Source: Lutjanus erythropterus
Taxonomy: Eukaryota; Chordata; Actinopteri; Lutjaniformes; Lutjanidae
Length of the DNA stretch: 64,000 nt
Assembly: GCA_020091685.1 (NCBI GenBank)
Contig: CM034599.1
Coordinates: 36,843,408 to 36,907,407, forward strand
Direction of reading: 5' to 3'
This document shows positions 22,195 to 31,334 of this stretch, piece after piece (positions within the stretch are counted from its first letter, which is position 1; each line of letters begins with the position of its first letter). Under the pieces are notes generated by a model. It searched no databases. It was not told where the DNA came from and worked only from the letters and a program-made list of their open reading frames with translations. A program made the position numbers and the translations under genes.

Positions 22195-22590
22195 GGTCAG
22201 CATCAGGAAATGAACGGACTTCCATTGGTTCATTTGTCAGAGGACATGAACTGTGGACACACTCAGAGACAGTTCTACTCATTAGAAGAGGAGAACTGAT
22301 ACATTTACCAGGAGAAAAAATAGTTTGGTGATCATTTGCCAAAGCTGTGATCATTACCAGGTTGTTTACAATATTAAGGTCTACAGATGGAAACTGAGCC
22401 CTCTGGAAATTTTGCCTCGTAACTGACGATGATCAAATGATTTACTGCCTAAAAATATCATCAAACATGTGTGTAGCTGCCACATACTGTCAGTCTGAAG
22501 TCAAAAAGACAGATGACATATTCCAGAGCAGCAAAAAGAATCAATCTAATAAATCACTGTGAAAACAAGAGGGGCTTCAAATACTCCCAG
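22195..22590. repeat. X2, second copy of the local duplication
   Basis: 22195-22410 duplicates 19943-20170 in the same orientation, 2252 bp downstream. 22411-22532 is extra relative to X1. The shared tail resumes near 22540-22579. The 5' edge truncates R2 copy 1. Confidence 0.75.
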
Positions 22591-23746
22591 TCTCCATATT
22601 GTTGAAGAAGAAATCACCAGTAGTACACCTCTCAACGTCTGCATCATCATCTTTGTGGATCCCACATCGGGGATTAGGCTCGGCATTTATTAGATGGATT
22701 TCTAACCTCGCCTGCAGGCAAATACAATGGAACAAACAATCATAACCCAGGCCTACTGGATACATATCAAAACAGCACATGACAAATAAGCCTGTCAAAG
22801 CCTCTCCTAATCTTTGTGGCTTAAAAGATACAGTTGCCTCTGACAGTTCTTATTCATTATATTATTACATCGGTTTTGATTTGGAATATGTGACTACAAG
22901 ATATCATTATCTAAGAAAACTACATGGACAAAATCAAATATCACAATGTTTTGGACCAAATACCTCCATAGTGAGATTTATGGATATTGATACAATATTG
23001 TAGGGACGACTATTGTTGCTTTCATCAGTTATCAGATATATGGATATTATAACTAAGTGGGTAAAGGCAAATTATACATCACTTTACTGTAATGCAGCCT
23101 TTAAAACCAGGAAAAGACAACCTTTGTGCTTTACTACAATCTAACAATATTCAAAACTGAACACAATATCTAGTCTCATATCACAGTATTGATATAATAT
23201 AATATTGATATATGCCCAACCATAGATCATGAAAGTGTTTTAAAAGTAAGAGCTCTAACCATTAAAATACAAATACTGCATTAAAATACAAATTAAAGAC
23301 CTAAAGCAAATTTGGAGATGAACATCTGAACAGTTTCTCAAAGAAATGTAAGTTAAATATGTCATGGCGTGTGATTATGTGTAGGAATTGTTAAGAAACT
23401 CTTCTGTGAGGAAGCACTGTTTAAAACAAGCCTGGATACTTGAAGGTGTGTGCCAAAGGGCTAGTTGATTTTGGGGGAGTGTTATGACCCCCTAGTTTGG
23501 GCTAGGGGATGAGGGTGTAACAATAATGAAAAGTAAAGGGGGGAAAAGGAAGAAGGGAAAATTGAGAGTGTAAACAAAGATCCTCTTTATTAAAGAATTA
23601 AGTGCAACATTAAGCTAACTCCAAATTAAGTAAAGCAAATAAAATAAAAGGTGAACTTGCCAGGGTGGCTGCCAAAACACATACACACAGAGGACAGCGA
23701 GTGTCTTTGCAGGACAAGGAAGCTTACAATGCACGAGACACCAAGG
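22591..23746. other. Unassigned DNA
   Basis: AT-rich. 23150-23220 has ATATTGATATAATATAATATTGATATATG-type low complexity. 23488-23740 (GTTATGACCCCCTAG... CCAGGGTGGCTGCC) looks repeat-derived but is not classified. No gene. Confidence 0.3.
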
Positions 23747-24242
23747 TGTTATGGTTTGGTAATTTTGATAGTCACTTCCTGTTTTATTTTGTAGTCTTGG
23801 TTCTCCCTCGTGTGTTTTGTTTTTACTTCCTGTCTTTGTCTGTTTTCCCGCTCTTTTTGATCACTAATTATTTTCACCTGTCATTGACTGCCCTCACCTG
23901 TCCCTGGTTATCCTCCCCTCCCTTGTGTATTTAATCCTGTGTCTTGTCCTCTTTTGTCGTTTTTTCGTACTCGTCTTTTGTCAGTGTCGCATGTTTTTTC
24001 TCCTAGATGGATTTGTTTGGCTTTTTCTTCCCTGGATTTTGATTATTGCATCTCCTGGAATTCTAGTGGCCTTGTAAGTTTTGTTGTGTTTGTTTTTTCT
24101 CTGCCTTGTTTGAAACTCACTCCCTTACTTCAGTGTAAGTTTTTGTATCTTTTTGATATTCATTAAATTTCTCGGAACTGCTCTGCTCTCTCTGTTGTCT
24201 GCATTTGGGTCCAACCCTGACTATTCCTGAACCAGTGTAACA
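23747..24242 (+). mobile_element. Solo LTR, Ty3/gypsy-like
   Basis: Starts TGTTATGGTTTGG and ends CAGTGTAACA, giving the 5'-TGTTA...TAACA-3' LTR edges over 496 bp. Inside are the pyrimidine-rich TCACTTCCTGTTTTATTTTG and a TATA-like TGTGTATTTAATCC near 23930. A polyadenylation-like ATTAAA (24162) precedes a GCATTTGGGTCCAACCCTGA end block. These are the parts I know from percomorph gypsy LTRs. No primer-binding site, gag or pol on either side, so it is a solo LTR. Flanking 5-mers CAAGG/GGAGG agree only partly. A 75-90-codon frame inside is not a gene. Confidence 0.7.
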
Positions 24243-24504
24243 GGAGGCAACAAGTGACTTTGCTAGCTGGGGAAGCGAGCGAAACACATGACTCGCAACA
24301 GATGACAAGCAGTCTAGCCTGCCCCTGCAGGACTAGACTGGTCCTCTCCAGCTGCAGACTTCCTCCTTTTAACCACCAGACCCTGATCGCTGACTGACTG
24401 CAGGGGAGGGACAGTACCTGGGCACAGGATAGGACAGCAACACACACAGTGGCATGTTACAGGGGAGGGCAAGAGGGCGATCGCTCCCTCCCTGGTGCCC
24501 CCAT
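24243..24504. other. Unassigned, GC-richer DNA
   Basis: GGGGAGGG-rich stretch with TGGTGCCCCCATGTGTG leading into a minisatellite-type unit. No gene recognised. 78- and 94-codon minus frames overlap in different registers. Confidence 0.3.
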
Positions 24505-24507
24505 GTG

Positions 24508-24553
24508 TGAAAAAGTGCCTTCTAGGATGCCCTTCCACTGGGCAAAACATGAT
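24508..24553 (+). repeat. Solitary unit of the 42-bp minisatellite
   Basis: AAGTGCCTTCTAGGATGCCC followed by TTCCACTGGGCAAAACATGATAA matches the tandem unit at 33757-34445, 9 kb away. Here it occurs once, between unrelated sequences. Confidence 0.8.
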
Positions 24554-24950
24554 AAAGTTATTGTGCTTTAGGTCACATAATGAGACAATTTTAATCTAAA
24601 GCTGGGACTGAAACTGTTACACCACATGCATCATGGCTTTTGGAGTGCTGGTGCCTCCCTTCATTTTTTTTTCACCCCTGTTCCCAAGGATTAAGAAGTA
24701 TATCGTCAGGGAACAGATGATGGTTCTATTACGCTTGGTTGACACCAGTGTATCGTCCACAATGAAAATATGACTAAATATGGCTGCTCTCAAGGTAGCA
24801 ATTATGAAGTTAAAGGGATATTTCAGAATATTTAAAGTGGGGTTTTGAGGTACTTATCCAGAGTTGAAAGCTAAGCAGTGCTGCTGTGGACAGGATCATA
24901 AACAAAATGTATTTTGTGTATTGTGGAAGATCTTTGATGTATGGAGGTTT

Positions 24951-25034
24951 TTCAGCAGAATATGGCAAAAATGTTTTCTTCAGTGTATAATGCCTGAAAA
25001 TAAGAATCGTTGTGTTTTTGTTACCTCAAGCTTG
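24951..25034 (+). mobile_element. M1 MITE, copy 3, left part
   Basis: Reads (on +) GCAGAATATGGCAAAAATG, AGTGTATAATGCCTGAAAAT and AAGAATCGTTGTGTTTTTGT, the reverse complement of the corresponding block of copies 1 and 2. Breaks off after TTACCTCAAG and resumes at 25637. Confidence 0.6.
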
Positions 25035-25444
25035 TGGAGGACAGACTTGTTTGTTGTTTGAGCTCGGTAAAACTGAGAATGAGAATATTTTGTTTTGTTT
25101 TGTTGTTGTGCCTACAGGGACTTAAGGGATGCATATTTACTAAAATGCCTCTTTTTTTTCTTTTGTTGATTCCTTTTGGCAGGATGAGTTTGAGAAACTT
25201 GACTTGTGCTTTAGAAAGGGAACCCCTTTTGTACCAGATTTTTTTTTTTTTTTGTCAAGCTTGGAGAAGATAGAAAAATATTCTAGTTGAGACTGAGCTG
25301 TAAAATGGACTGTAATTTTGTATTGAATTGAAACAGTTTGAATACTGAAAAAGTATTGTAAACCCATGAGAGCTGGGTGCTTTGTCTGCATCACATAAAA
25401 AAAAAAAACATATCCAAAATATATAAACATGCATTTGCACTCAA

Positions 25445-25525
25445 TAAAGGAAGAAATAGCTGGACAAACAATTAATAAACCTCAAACAAACATAAAACAT
25501 TAGATTAGGCTGAACAATTTCCCCA
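25445..25525 (+). repeat. Dispersed repeat shared with 62.9 kb
   Basis: AGGAAGAAATAGCTGGACAA and ACAATTAATAAACCTCAAAC match 62948-63015 in the same orientation across ~75 bp, including AACATAAAACAT and TAGGCTGAAC. Family unknown. Confidence 0.65.
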
Positions 25526-25544
25526 TTTTTGGCATTGAGGTAAT

Positions 25545-25630
25545 CCAAAGTAATGTAGAGTAATCAGGTTACATTGCCTGAATATTGTGGTATTTAGATT
25601 AGGTTATTCAGTAATTGTGTTGGAATACAT
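25545..25630 (+). repeat. R4-like fragment
   Basis: Alternating TAATCCAAAGTAATG, GTAATCAGGTTACATTG and GGTATTTAGATTAGG, the R4 pattern. Ends not defined. Confidence 0.45.
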
Positions 25631-25636
25631 TTTTAA

Positions 25637-25795
25637 AAGTTATATCTATCAGAGGGAGCAAGTCCTCTTCAGTGGAGGTTGCCCTTGCACCATAGTTTCC
25701 TGGCCACCCTTGGTTCTCCTAATGTACACATTTGGAAGGGGAGGGTGAGGCTCTCTGCTGGATGCCCCTAAATCTTCTGCATGATTTTTATCACC
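25637..25795 (+). mobile_element. M1 MITE, copy 3, right part
   Basis: AGTTATATCTATCAGAGGGA, GCAAGTCCTCTTCAGTGGAG, TTTGGAAGGGGAGGGTGAGG and GGATGCCCCTAAATCTTCTG follow M1 order (reverse complement of the M1 blocks GGCTCATTCTAA to GATGCCACTAAATC). The terminal repeat is lost. Confidence 0.6.
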
Positions 25796-25982
25796 AGAGG
25801 GATTTAAGATAATGTAAATATCATGCTATCTAAAGAAGATTATAGGAAAATAATACTATCAGTCAAGTCTTGCTTACATTTCAATGCATAAGCAGCTCCT
25901 CTAAATCGGTTCTGCATTTTACTGTAGGAAAAGGGACACTTCACTGCATATAGACTTTTTGCAGTCTCCTTACATCTTCAGA
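25796..25982. other. Unassigned DNA
   Basis: AT-rich, no recognisable content. Confidence 0.3.
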
Positions 25983-26330
25983 GTCAGAATCAGAAATACT
26001 TTATTGATCCCCAGGGGGAAATTGTGTTACTGATGCTCCCATAAGAATATAAGTATATATAAGCATATAGAAATATAAGAATGGAAAAAGAAATCTGTCT
26101 GTGTATAAATATGTACAAAATATATATGCATTAAACTACTACATACAACAATATAGTAAACAGAAGTAAGAGGTGTAAAGATAAATAAACAGCAAAATAT
26201 ACAACAGTAATGCTTAAGATTGAGGATAGGTGTTTAAGATTAAAGTATTATAAATAAGAGTATAGGTTGGTTTAAATGCACAGTATGAATAAATAAGTCA
26301 GTGTAAGCAGTGTACTGCACTACTGAATTA
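25983..26330 (-). mobile_element. Non-LTR retroposon 3' end (family N), second copy
   Basis: Begins AGTCAGAATCAGAAATACTT and TATTGATCCCCAGGGGGAAA, the reverse complement of the 9-kb copy's end, including the AATAAA signal (as TTTATT). Matches that copy across the TATATAAGCATATAGAAATA region and extends further 5'. Opposite orientation. No reverse-transcriptase sequence remains. Confidence 0.6.
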
Positions 26331-26589
26331 TTATTATTGCACAGTGTGAACACAAGGAAAACATGTGAATGTAATTGGGACACAGCTAATGATTTCCTGG
26401 GGACATATAGTTGAGTTTGCTTTGTTGTCTGGTGAGCGAGCAGGTAAAATATACAAACACAAACATGAGAGCGAATACATCTTGTTTTTATCGGAGATTT
26501 TATCGGATAAACTTTGCATCCCCCTTGAGAAATCTGTCGGAAACAGAACCACTGTTTTTATTTTTAAGCTCCATAAGACTCCATCTGAG
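26331..26589. other. Unassigned DNA
   Basis: Overlapping 84-89-codon frames on both strands lack domains. No repeat homology seen. Confidence 0.3.
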
Positions 26590-27170
26590 ACCATCGGGTC
26601 AAAGGGTCAAGCCAGCTGATTCAATTAAGCAAACATCCCGCCATGTATTAGGGTCTAACACCTATATCATTCATTATTAGCTTAAGGCTGTTAAGAGGTC
26701 TCCTGTCGATTGAAATCATTCCCCAGTATGGTGAGAACCAGGGCGGTAATTCTGCGCCTCACGGCTGTTTATTGTCTGTAGAGATAAACACTCAGTTAAA
26801 TACCAAGCAACACAATTATTTTGATGTGGCATTCCACGGAAAATAAAAGTTGACTGTTCCCAGTGATTCAATAAATGATCAGCTGTAAAGCCTGTGTTTG
26901 GTGACTCATTTAATTGGCCACAGGGACATTATCACAATTAGTTAGCAGCTGACGTCTTCATTGTCAGCTGAGGGTTTATTAAACATCTTTATTATTGGGC
27001 TGCACAAGTGGCAATCAGTGGTCATAGCTGAATAAACTGAACACTGTTCCTCATATCCATGGAAACAGCAGAAGCCATCATTTGCATATGGGAGAGTTTA
27101 TTAATTCATAACCTCTCAGATGCTCCTGCAAACGAGGGAGTAGAAGGGAAAGGCTGACATGAGCCAACAA
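26590..27170. promoter_or_regulatory. Dense candidate regulatory block with POU octamer
   Basis: Repeat-free for ~580 bp and packed with motif cores: ATTTGCATA (POU/Oct octamer) at 27080-27088, TCAATTAAGC, TTATTAGCTTAAGG, CTCATTTAATTGGCC, GTTAGCAGCTGACGTC, GTCGATTGAAATCATTCCCC and TTTATTAATTCATAACC. Composition is even and frames are short. This is the best enhancer/CNE candidate in the window. Deep conservation is predicted, not shown. Confidence 0.4.
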
Positions 27171-27697
27171 GTCAAGACTGAGGAGAAGGAATGAGTTTTC
27201 AAAGGAGAGATACAAGAAATGCGGAGAAAACTTCTTTTTTTTCAGATAAGAGAGTCCTCTACCAGCCGATAACAGCGAGGAACAGAGCGAGTGAGGAGTA
27301 AAAGCTACTATATTTAGACGGAGAGAATGGCTTTCAATGGATTTGCGTCTACGGGGGCTCTATAATCCGAACCACTGCCAATATTAAGAAAGTGCCAGCC
27401 ATCCGGCGCTTGAACTTTGAGATATTATCACCGGGAAGAAAAAAAAAATAAAGAGGAAAAAGTCATATGAGCCACAGATAAAAAATTAAAAGTCGGAGTT
27501 GGAGCCAGAAGAAGTCCAGCTTGCTGAGCTGAATCAATAATTCTCTGAGGATTAGCAAAGTCATAACTGGCAGGTATCTTCAAAACTGGAAAATGAAAAG
27601 GAGTTCAAAGCCTGAGTGGTTTGAAAATGGCTCATGTCCTGCTGCTTAGTTCTTTTTCTGTCTTTTTCTGGATGCTCCAGTCCCGCCTGTCACTCCT
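27171..27697. promoter_or_regulatory. Possible extension of the regulatory block
   Basis: Unique purine-rich DNA. 27340-27430 (ACGGGGGCTCTATAATCCGA, AGTGCCAGCCATCCGGCGC, TTTGAGATATTATCACCGGG) is mixed-composition and repeat-free. No gene signal. Confidence 0.25.
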
Positions 27698-27698
27698 G
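27691..27698 (+). repeat. Left 8-bp target duplication of R3 copy 2
   Basis: CACTCCTG, identical to 29203-29210 on the other side of the element. Confidence 0.8.
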
Positions 27699-29202
27699 CA
27701 GAAGTGGGGAGTAACTAAGTAACTAAATTAAACAGGATCATTACTTTATTTTAAATGCATTTGAGGGGAATTATTGATTATTTTTATTTTGTGTAATTGT
27801 GTGCCACCATCCCAAAACCAAGACTGATTTCACCCTAAATAGATGAAATACAGAGAAGGTGATTCCAGCAGTGTATTATCATGTACTACAGATGCAGTGA
27901 GATGGAAATGACTTCCAAGATGTAACAAAAGGAAAAATACATAAGAGGACAAAGAACACCATTAAAGACATAACAAGATGAAAATGTTTATGTAACAAGA
28001 TGGAAAACATAAATATGTAAACGTAAGAAGACATGAAAAAGATGGAAAAAGACATTTAAAAAAGCATAAAAATAGAAAATGATGACAAAGTAAGACACAA
28101 CAAGACAAGAATGTGATGTAACAATTAAAAAAAAAGTAAAAAGATAAAACAACAAGAAGGACAAAACAAGACGACATGACAAAGTAACAGACATAACAAG
28201 ATGAAAACAAGACAGAGACAAAAAACACCATAAAAGATATAACAAGACAAAAATGGAAATGTAACAACACAAAAAAGATGTTAAAAGACGAAAACAGACA
28301 CATAGGACAACAAGACGAAAACACCATAAAAGATATACCAAGATGAAAACATAAATGTATCAACACAAAATAGAAAAACATAAGAAAAACATGAGACGAA
28401 TAAGACAACAAGATGAAAATGACATAACAAAACAAAAATGCCATGAAAGAGAATAAGATGAAAATGACATAAAAAGACAACAAATGTTATAAAAGACATA
28501 ACAAGATGAAGGCATAAATGTAACAAGACAGAAATTATGTAAAAAGACAAAAGAAAAGATGCATGAGACAACAAGACAAAAACACCATAAAAGACATGAC
28601 AAGGAGAAAACATAAACGTATCGACATAACAAGACAAAAATGCAATAAAAGAAAAAACAAGATGAAAATATAACAAGAAAAAGATGTAAAATGGTGACAA
28701 AGGGCCTAAAAGATGAAAACAATGTTACAAGATATTACATTCCAAAAACGTAACATGACATAACAAGACAAAAATGATGTAATAAGAAGAAAACAACGTA
28801 AAAAGATGGAACAAGACATAACAAGACAGGACAAGAAGAAAATAACATAACAAGATGAAAACAATGTAACAAGACAAAAAAACGTAACATAAAACACGAA
28901 AGATAACTAAACGAAAATGTCGTAAAGATATGACGCAATATTAACATGCCAAAAACAATGTAACATGAGGAAAATCATGTAACAAGACAGAAATGACGTA
29001 ACAAGGCATAACAAGAAGAAATCAACACAACAAGATGAAAACCACGTAACAAAACATAACAGGACGTAACAAGATGAAAAAGTCAACAAGATGAAAATAC
29101 TTTTACTTGGATAAACAACTTGAATCAGTACTTCTGCTTTTTTTAACATGAGTATCTGTACTTCTACTTGACTAAAGAATGTGTGTACTTTTGCCACCTG
29201 TA
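27699..29202 (-). mobile_element. R3 minisatellite-bearing hAT-type element, copy 2, full length
   Basis: Bounded by identical 8-mers CACTCCTG (27691-27698, 29203-29210), the target-duplication length of hAT elements. Terminal sequences are CAGAAGTGGGGAGTAACTAA at one end and, reversed, CAGGTGGCAAAAGTACACAC at the other, matching the ends of the copies at 10.9 and 56.0 kb. A ~200-bp unique arm (ATTTGAGGGGAATTATTGAT, CAAGACTGATTTC) is followed by a 1.2-kb minisatellite. No transposase. 1504 bp. Inverted relative to copy 1. Confidence 0.85.
27920..29100 (-). repeat. ~18-20-bp minisatellite inside R3 copy 2
   Basis: Diverged tandem units of GACATAACAAGATGAAAA type, the reverse complement of the array at 10960-11640 but nearly twice as long. 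Open frames of 117-173 codons on the minus strand (the longest in the window) are hydrophobic Phe/Ser/Leu/Cys readings of the repeat and are not genes. Confidence 0.9.
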
Positions 29203-29750
29203 CACTCCTGACGTCCCTGCTCAGGTTTGTGACAACAGATCTGCAAACGACGACGTGGGCGATGATTTGACTGACGCGACCTCTGCCACTCGCCGCAGAT
29301 TGCCTCGCAAAGTGCCGCATTTGCAAAGGCTGGACAAGGTGAGACACTCAGGCGACCATTCATTAGAAAGTGATGGGCCTCTCCGTGATGGGCTCCGTCT
29401 CCGCACCTATTCTTTATTTTTGCGTCTCGGCCTGTCAACGCCCCGCATCCGGCATCCGGCGTGTGCGCAGGTGGCGTGTGAGCTAATGTGAAATGAACAA
29501 TCAGAAAGAGATCAGAGCAGGTGATATTCCTCTGCCCGCTCCTTTTCTCTCTGAATGTCAGCCCGGTAAATCCTTTGCATACATCAAGTGATCCGAGCCG
29601 TGTAAGTGTCTATCGTAGCCGGGAACCTTTTTTCACTGATACATCATCTGTGGCATATGCAGCGCTTCATACACAGGCTAGCTTTTGTTAGGATCTGACA
29701 GTGGGAGATGAATTGGACACCTAAAGAGATTGTCGTATTAGAAAGAGAGA
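29203..29750. promoter_or_regulatory. CpG-rich unique block, possible exon or enhancer
   Basis: 29225-29340 is CpG-rich (ACGACGACGTGGGCGATGA, GACGCGACCTCTGCC, CTCGCCGCAGATTGCC) and ends CTGGACAAG|GTGAGA, a good splice-donor match. TTTGTGACAACAG at ~29226-29238 could be an acceptor. The bounded ~102-bp stretch is open in the + frame that reads DDVGDDLTDATSATRRRLPR. No family recognised. 29560-29600 (GGTAAATCCTTTGCATACAT) carries a POU-like core. An exon is possible but weakly supported. Confidence 0.25.
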
Positions 29751-29752
29751 GA

Positions 29753-29800
29753 GTGTGTGTGTATGTGTGTTTGTGTGCGTGTGTGTGTGTGTGTGTGTTT
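29753..29800 (+). repeat. Imperfect (TG)n microsatellite
   Basis: GAGAGAGA followed by TG repeats with TATG, TTTG and GCG interruptions. Confidence 0.95.
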
Positions 29801-29839
29801 CCACCCCAATCTAAACTTTGGAACAGAATTTAATCAGTA

Positions 29840-30159
29840 GTGGTAATAACAATTGTACACATCAACAATTGGTTTTTGACCAGCTTGAATCCCAAGACAA
29901 CATATCCATTGTAATTAGCAAGAATGTAATTTCAGATATCTGAAATCCAATTGTAACGAGTGAAAATTATATGACAAACAATTATAACAATTATATTTGA
30001 GATATCTACAAGTCTTTTTTATAGATAGTCAGAATTTAATTTTAGATATGAACAAAAGGAATTCCCACTTGTTAAAATGTCACTGTAGATATACATATCC
30101 AAAATGAATATACTAACTAATTTGACTGACATATCCAAAATGGTTTGTTGATATGTCGG
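29840..30159. repeat. R6 MITE, copy 2, left part
   Basis: TTAGCAAGAATGTAATTTCA, GATATCTGAAATCCAATTG, GAGTGAAAATTATATGAC, GATATCTACAAGTC and AGATAGTCAGAATTTAATTT match R6 copy 1. Continues beyond the R2 insertion at 31190 and beyond the hAT element at 32451. Confidence 0.6.
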
Positions 30160-30599
30160 ACTGTTATTACACTGTCATAACTGTCATGACACCTGTCATG
30201 AACATGACATCTGTATGGATGTTTATGACTGTTGTCACTAAGTATCATTTGGTCATTTATGTCATTTTTAATGAGATGTCTTTATGTTTTAACATTACAT
30301 TAAACTGTCATATGTCATTGGTTTTAACAAGACTGTTATAAGTCTGTCATGAATATTTTCCTTTACGTCAAATAAAGAGGTACATTTTGGACTTGTCATA
30401 AAGATGTCAATAAGTTTTATTATCTTGTCAAATGCTTTTGTGACAGTAATTATTTCCTGGACTTCAAGTAAAGTGGTACCATTTGGACTGTAGTCATAAA
30501 CATGTCATTAGATCTTATAAATCCAGTTTGACAACTTACTTAATGCTAAAGTAGGCTAACTGCTCTCTGCTGTTATCTCACATACTATGAGACTGATCA

Positions 30600-30925
30600 G
30601 CCTTTTTTTGTTTTCTTTTGTTTTTTGTGCACATTTTGTGACTGTATGCTGAAGGACCTCTGTGATTCAGAATTTCTGATACATTTGTTTTTATGACTTT
30701 TATGACTTTCATGCCATTCATTTGCTAATTATGACAAAATTACACATAAATATCTATTGAATAAAATTATGAGGTGATGACATCCAAAAGGTCAAAGGTC
30801 AACTTCACTGTGATATCATAATATTCAGCCCTCTTTTACTCCTTTGTCCTCCTAAACTTTGCAAATCTCTACTGGTTGAGTAGGTGCTTCACCATCTGTT
30901 GCCTGGCGGAGATCTGCACTCTTCC
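30600..30925 (-). repeat. R1 dispersed repeat, copy 3, nested in R2
   Basis: Reverse orientation: GACTGTATGCTGAAGGACCT, CTGTGATTCAGAATTTCTG, a perfect DR1 at 30789-30801 and the terminal AGGTGCTTCACCATCTGTTG, CCTGGCGGAGATCTGCACTC. The end matches the reversed start of copy 1 for more than 20 bases. Internally shortened. Confidence 0.75.
30789..30801 (+). promoter_or_regulatory. Perfect DR1 nuclear-receptor motif in R1
   Basis: AGGTCAAAGGTCA matches the DR1 consensus at all 13 positions (HNF4, PPAR:RXR and COUP-TF class). Carried by a transposable repeat. Binding is inference. Confidence 0.6.
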
Positions 30926-31188
30926 TTTTCTATTTTAGAATGTTATGACTCTTTTCTGGACCGCATCCAGAAGAACATTAAAACTTGTTTTTAACATTTT
31001 AACATAGTTTTTGAATGTTGAAACATAAAGCTAAACAGTTTCCTTAAGTTTGACATTGTCAGGGTGTCACAACAAAGACAATGACGGTTTATATTGACTT
31101 AAAGTCAAATTGTCATAACGTGTTATAACATGGTTATGACAGTGTAATGACAGTCTTATGTGCACCCCTTCACAAAGAGTGTTGCCCA

Positions 31189-31326
31189 GTGTTTTTTCTT
31201 ATGGAAATTCAATTTTACAAACCAGTAATCATTATTCTTACCAGTGAAAAAGGACATACTTATATCTATAATAAAATCAAAGATACCTGAAAATCAGTTT
31301 TGACTACTCAAAAATATAATTTCTGC
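31189..31326. repeat. R6 MITE, copy 2, middle part
   Basis: ATGGAAATTCAATTTTACAA, CCAGTAATCATTATTCTTAC and GTTTTGACTACTCAAAAATA continue the R6 pattern between the R2 and hAT insertions. Confidence 0.55.
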
Positions 31327-31334
31327 ATGTGGAT
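31327..31334 (+). repeat. Left 8-bp target duplication of hAT element
   Basis: ATGTGGAT, identical to 32443-32450. Confidence 0.95.

Larger units (their letters stand above)
25035..25636. other. ~600-bp insertion splitting M1 copy 3
   Basis: Separates two M1 blocks that are contiguous in copy 1. Includes a T15 run (25237-25254), a sequence shared with 62943-63015 (25445-25525) and an R4-like end (25545-25630: GGTAATCCAAAGTAATGTAG, AATCAGGTTACATTGCC). At least two events are likely. No terminal repeats resolved. Confidence 0.45.
30160..31188 (+). mobile_element. R2 long-inverted-repeat element, copy 2, nested in R6
   Basis: Starts CTGTTATTACACTGTCATAA and CTGTCATGACACCTGTCATG. Contains GGACTTGTCATAAAGATGTC and GCTAAAGTAGGCTAACTGCT, and ends ATAACATGGTTATGACAGTG with GTGCACCCCTTCACAAAGAG. 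This is the reverse of its start, as in copy 3. The outermost ~45 bp of the left terminal repeat is missing. R1 copy 3 lies inside. R6 sequence resumes on the right. Confidence 0.75.

Noticed and set aside
23747..24242. Full retrovirus-like element
   Set aside because: Only one LTR; no gag, pol or env similarity, no primer-binding site or polypurine tract in the flanks.
27962..28722. Long minus-strand open frames (117-173 codons) with hydrophobic, membrane-like composition
   Set aside because: They lie wholly in the R3 minisatellite, several frames are open at once, and the composition is that of the translated repeat unit.
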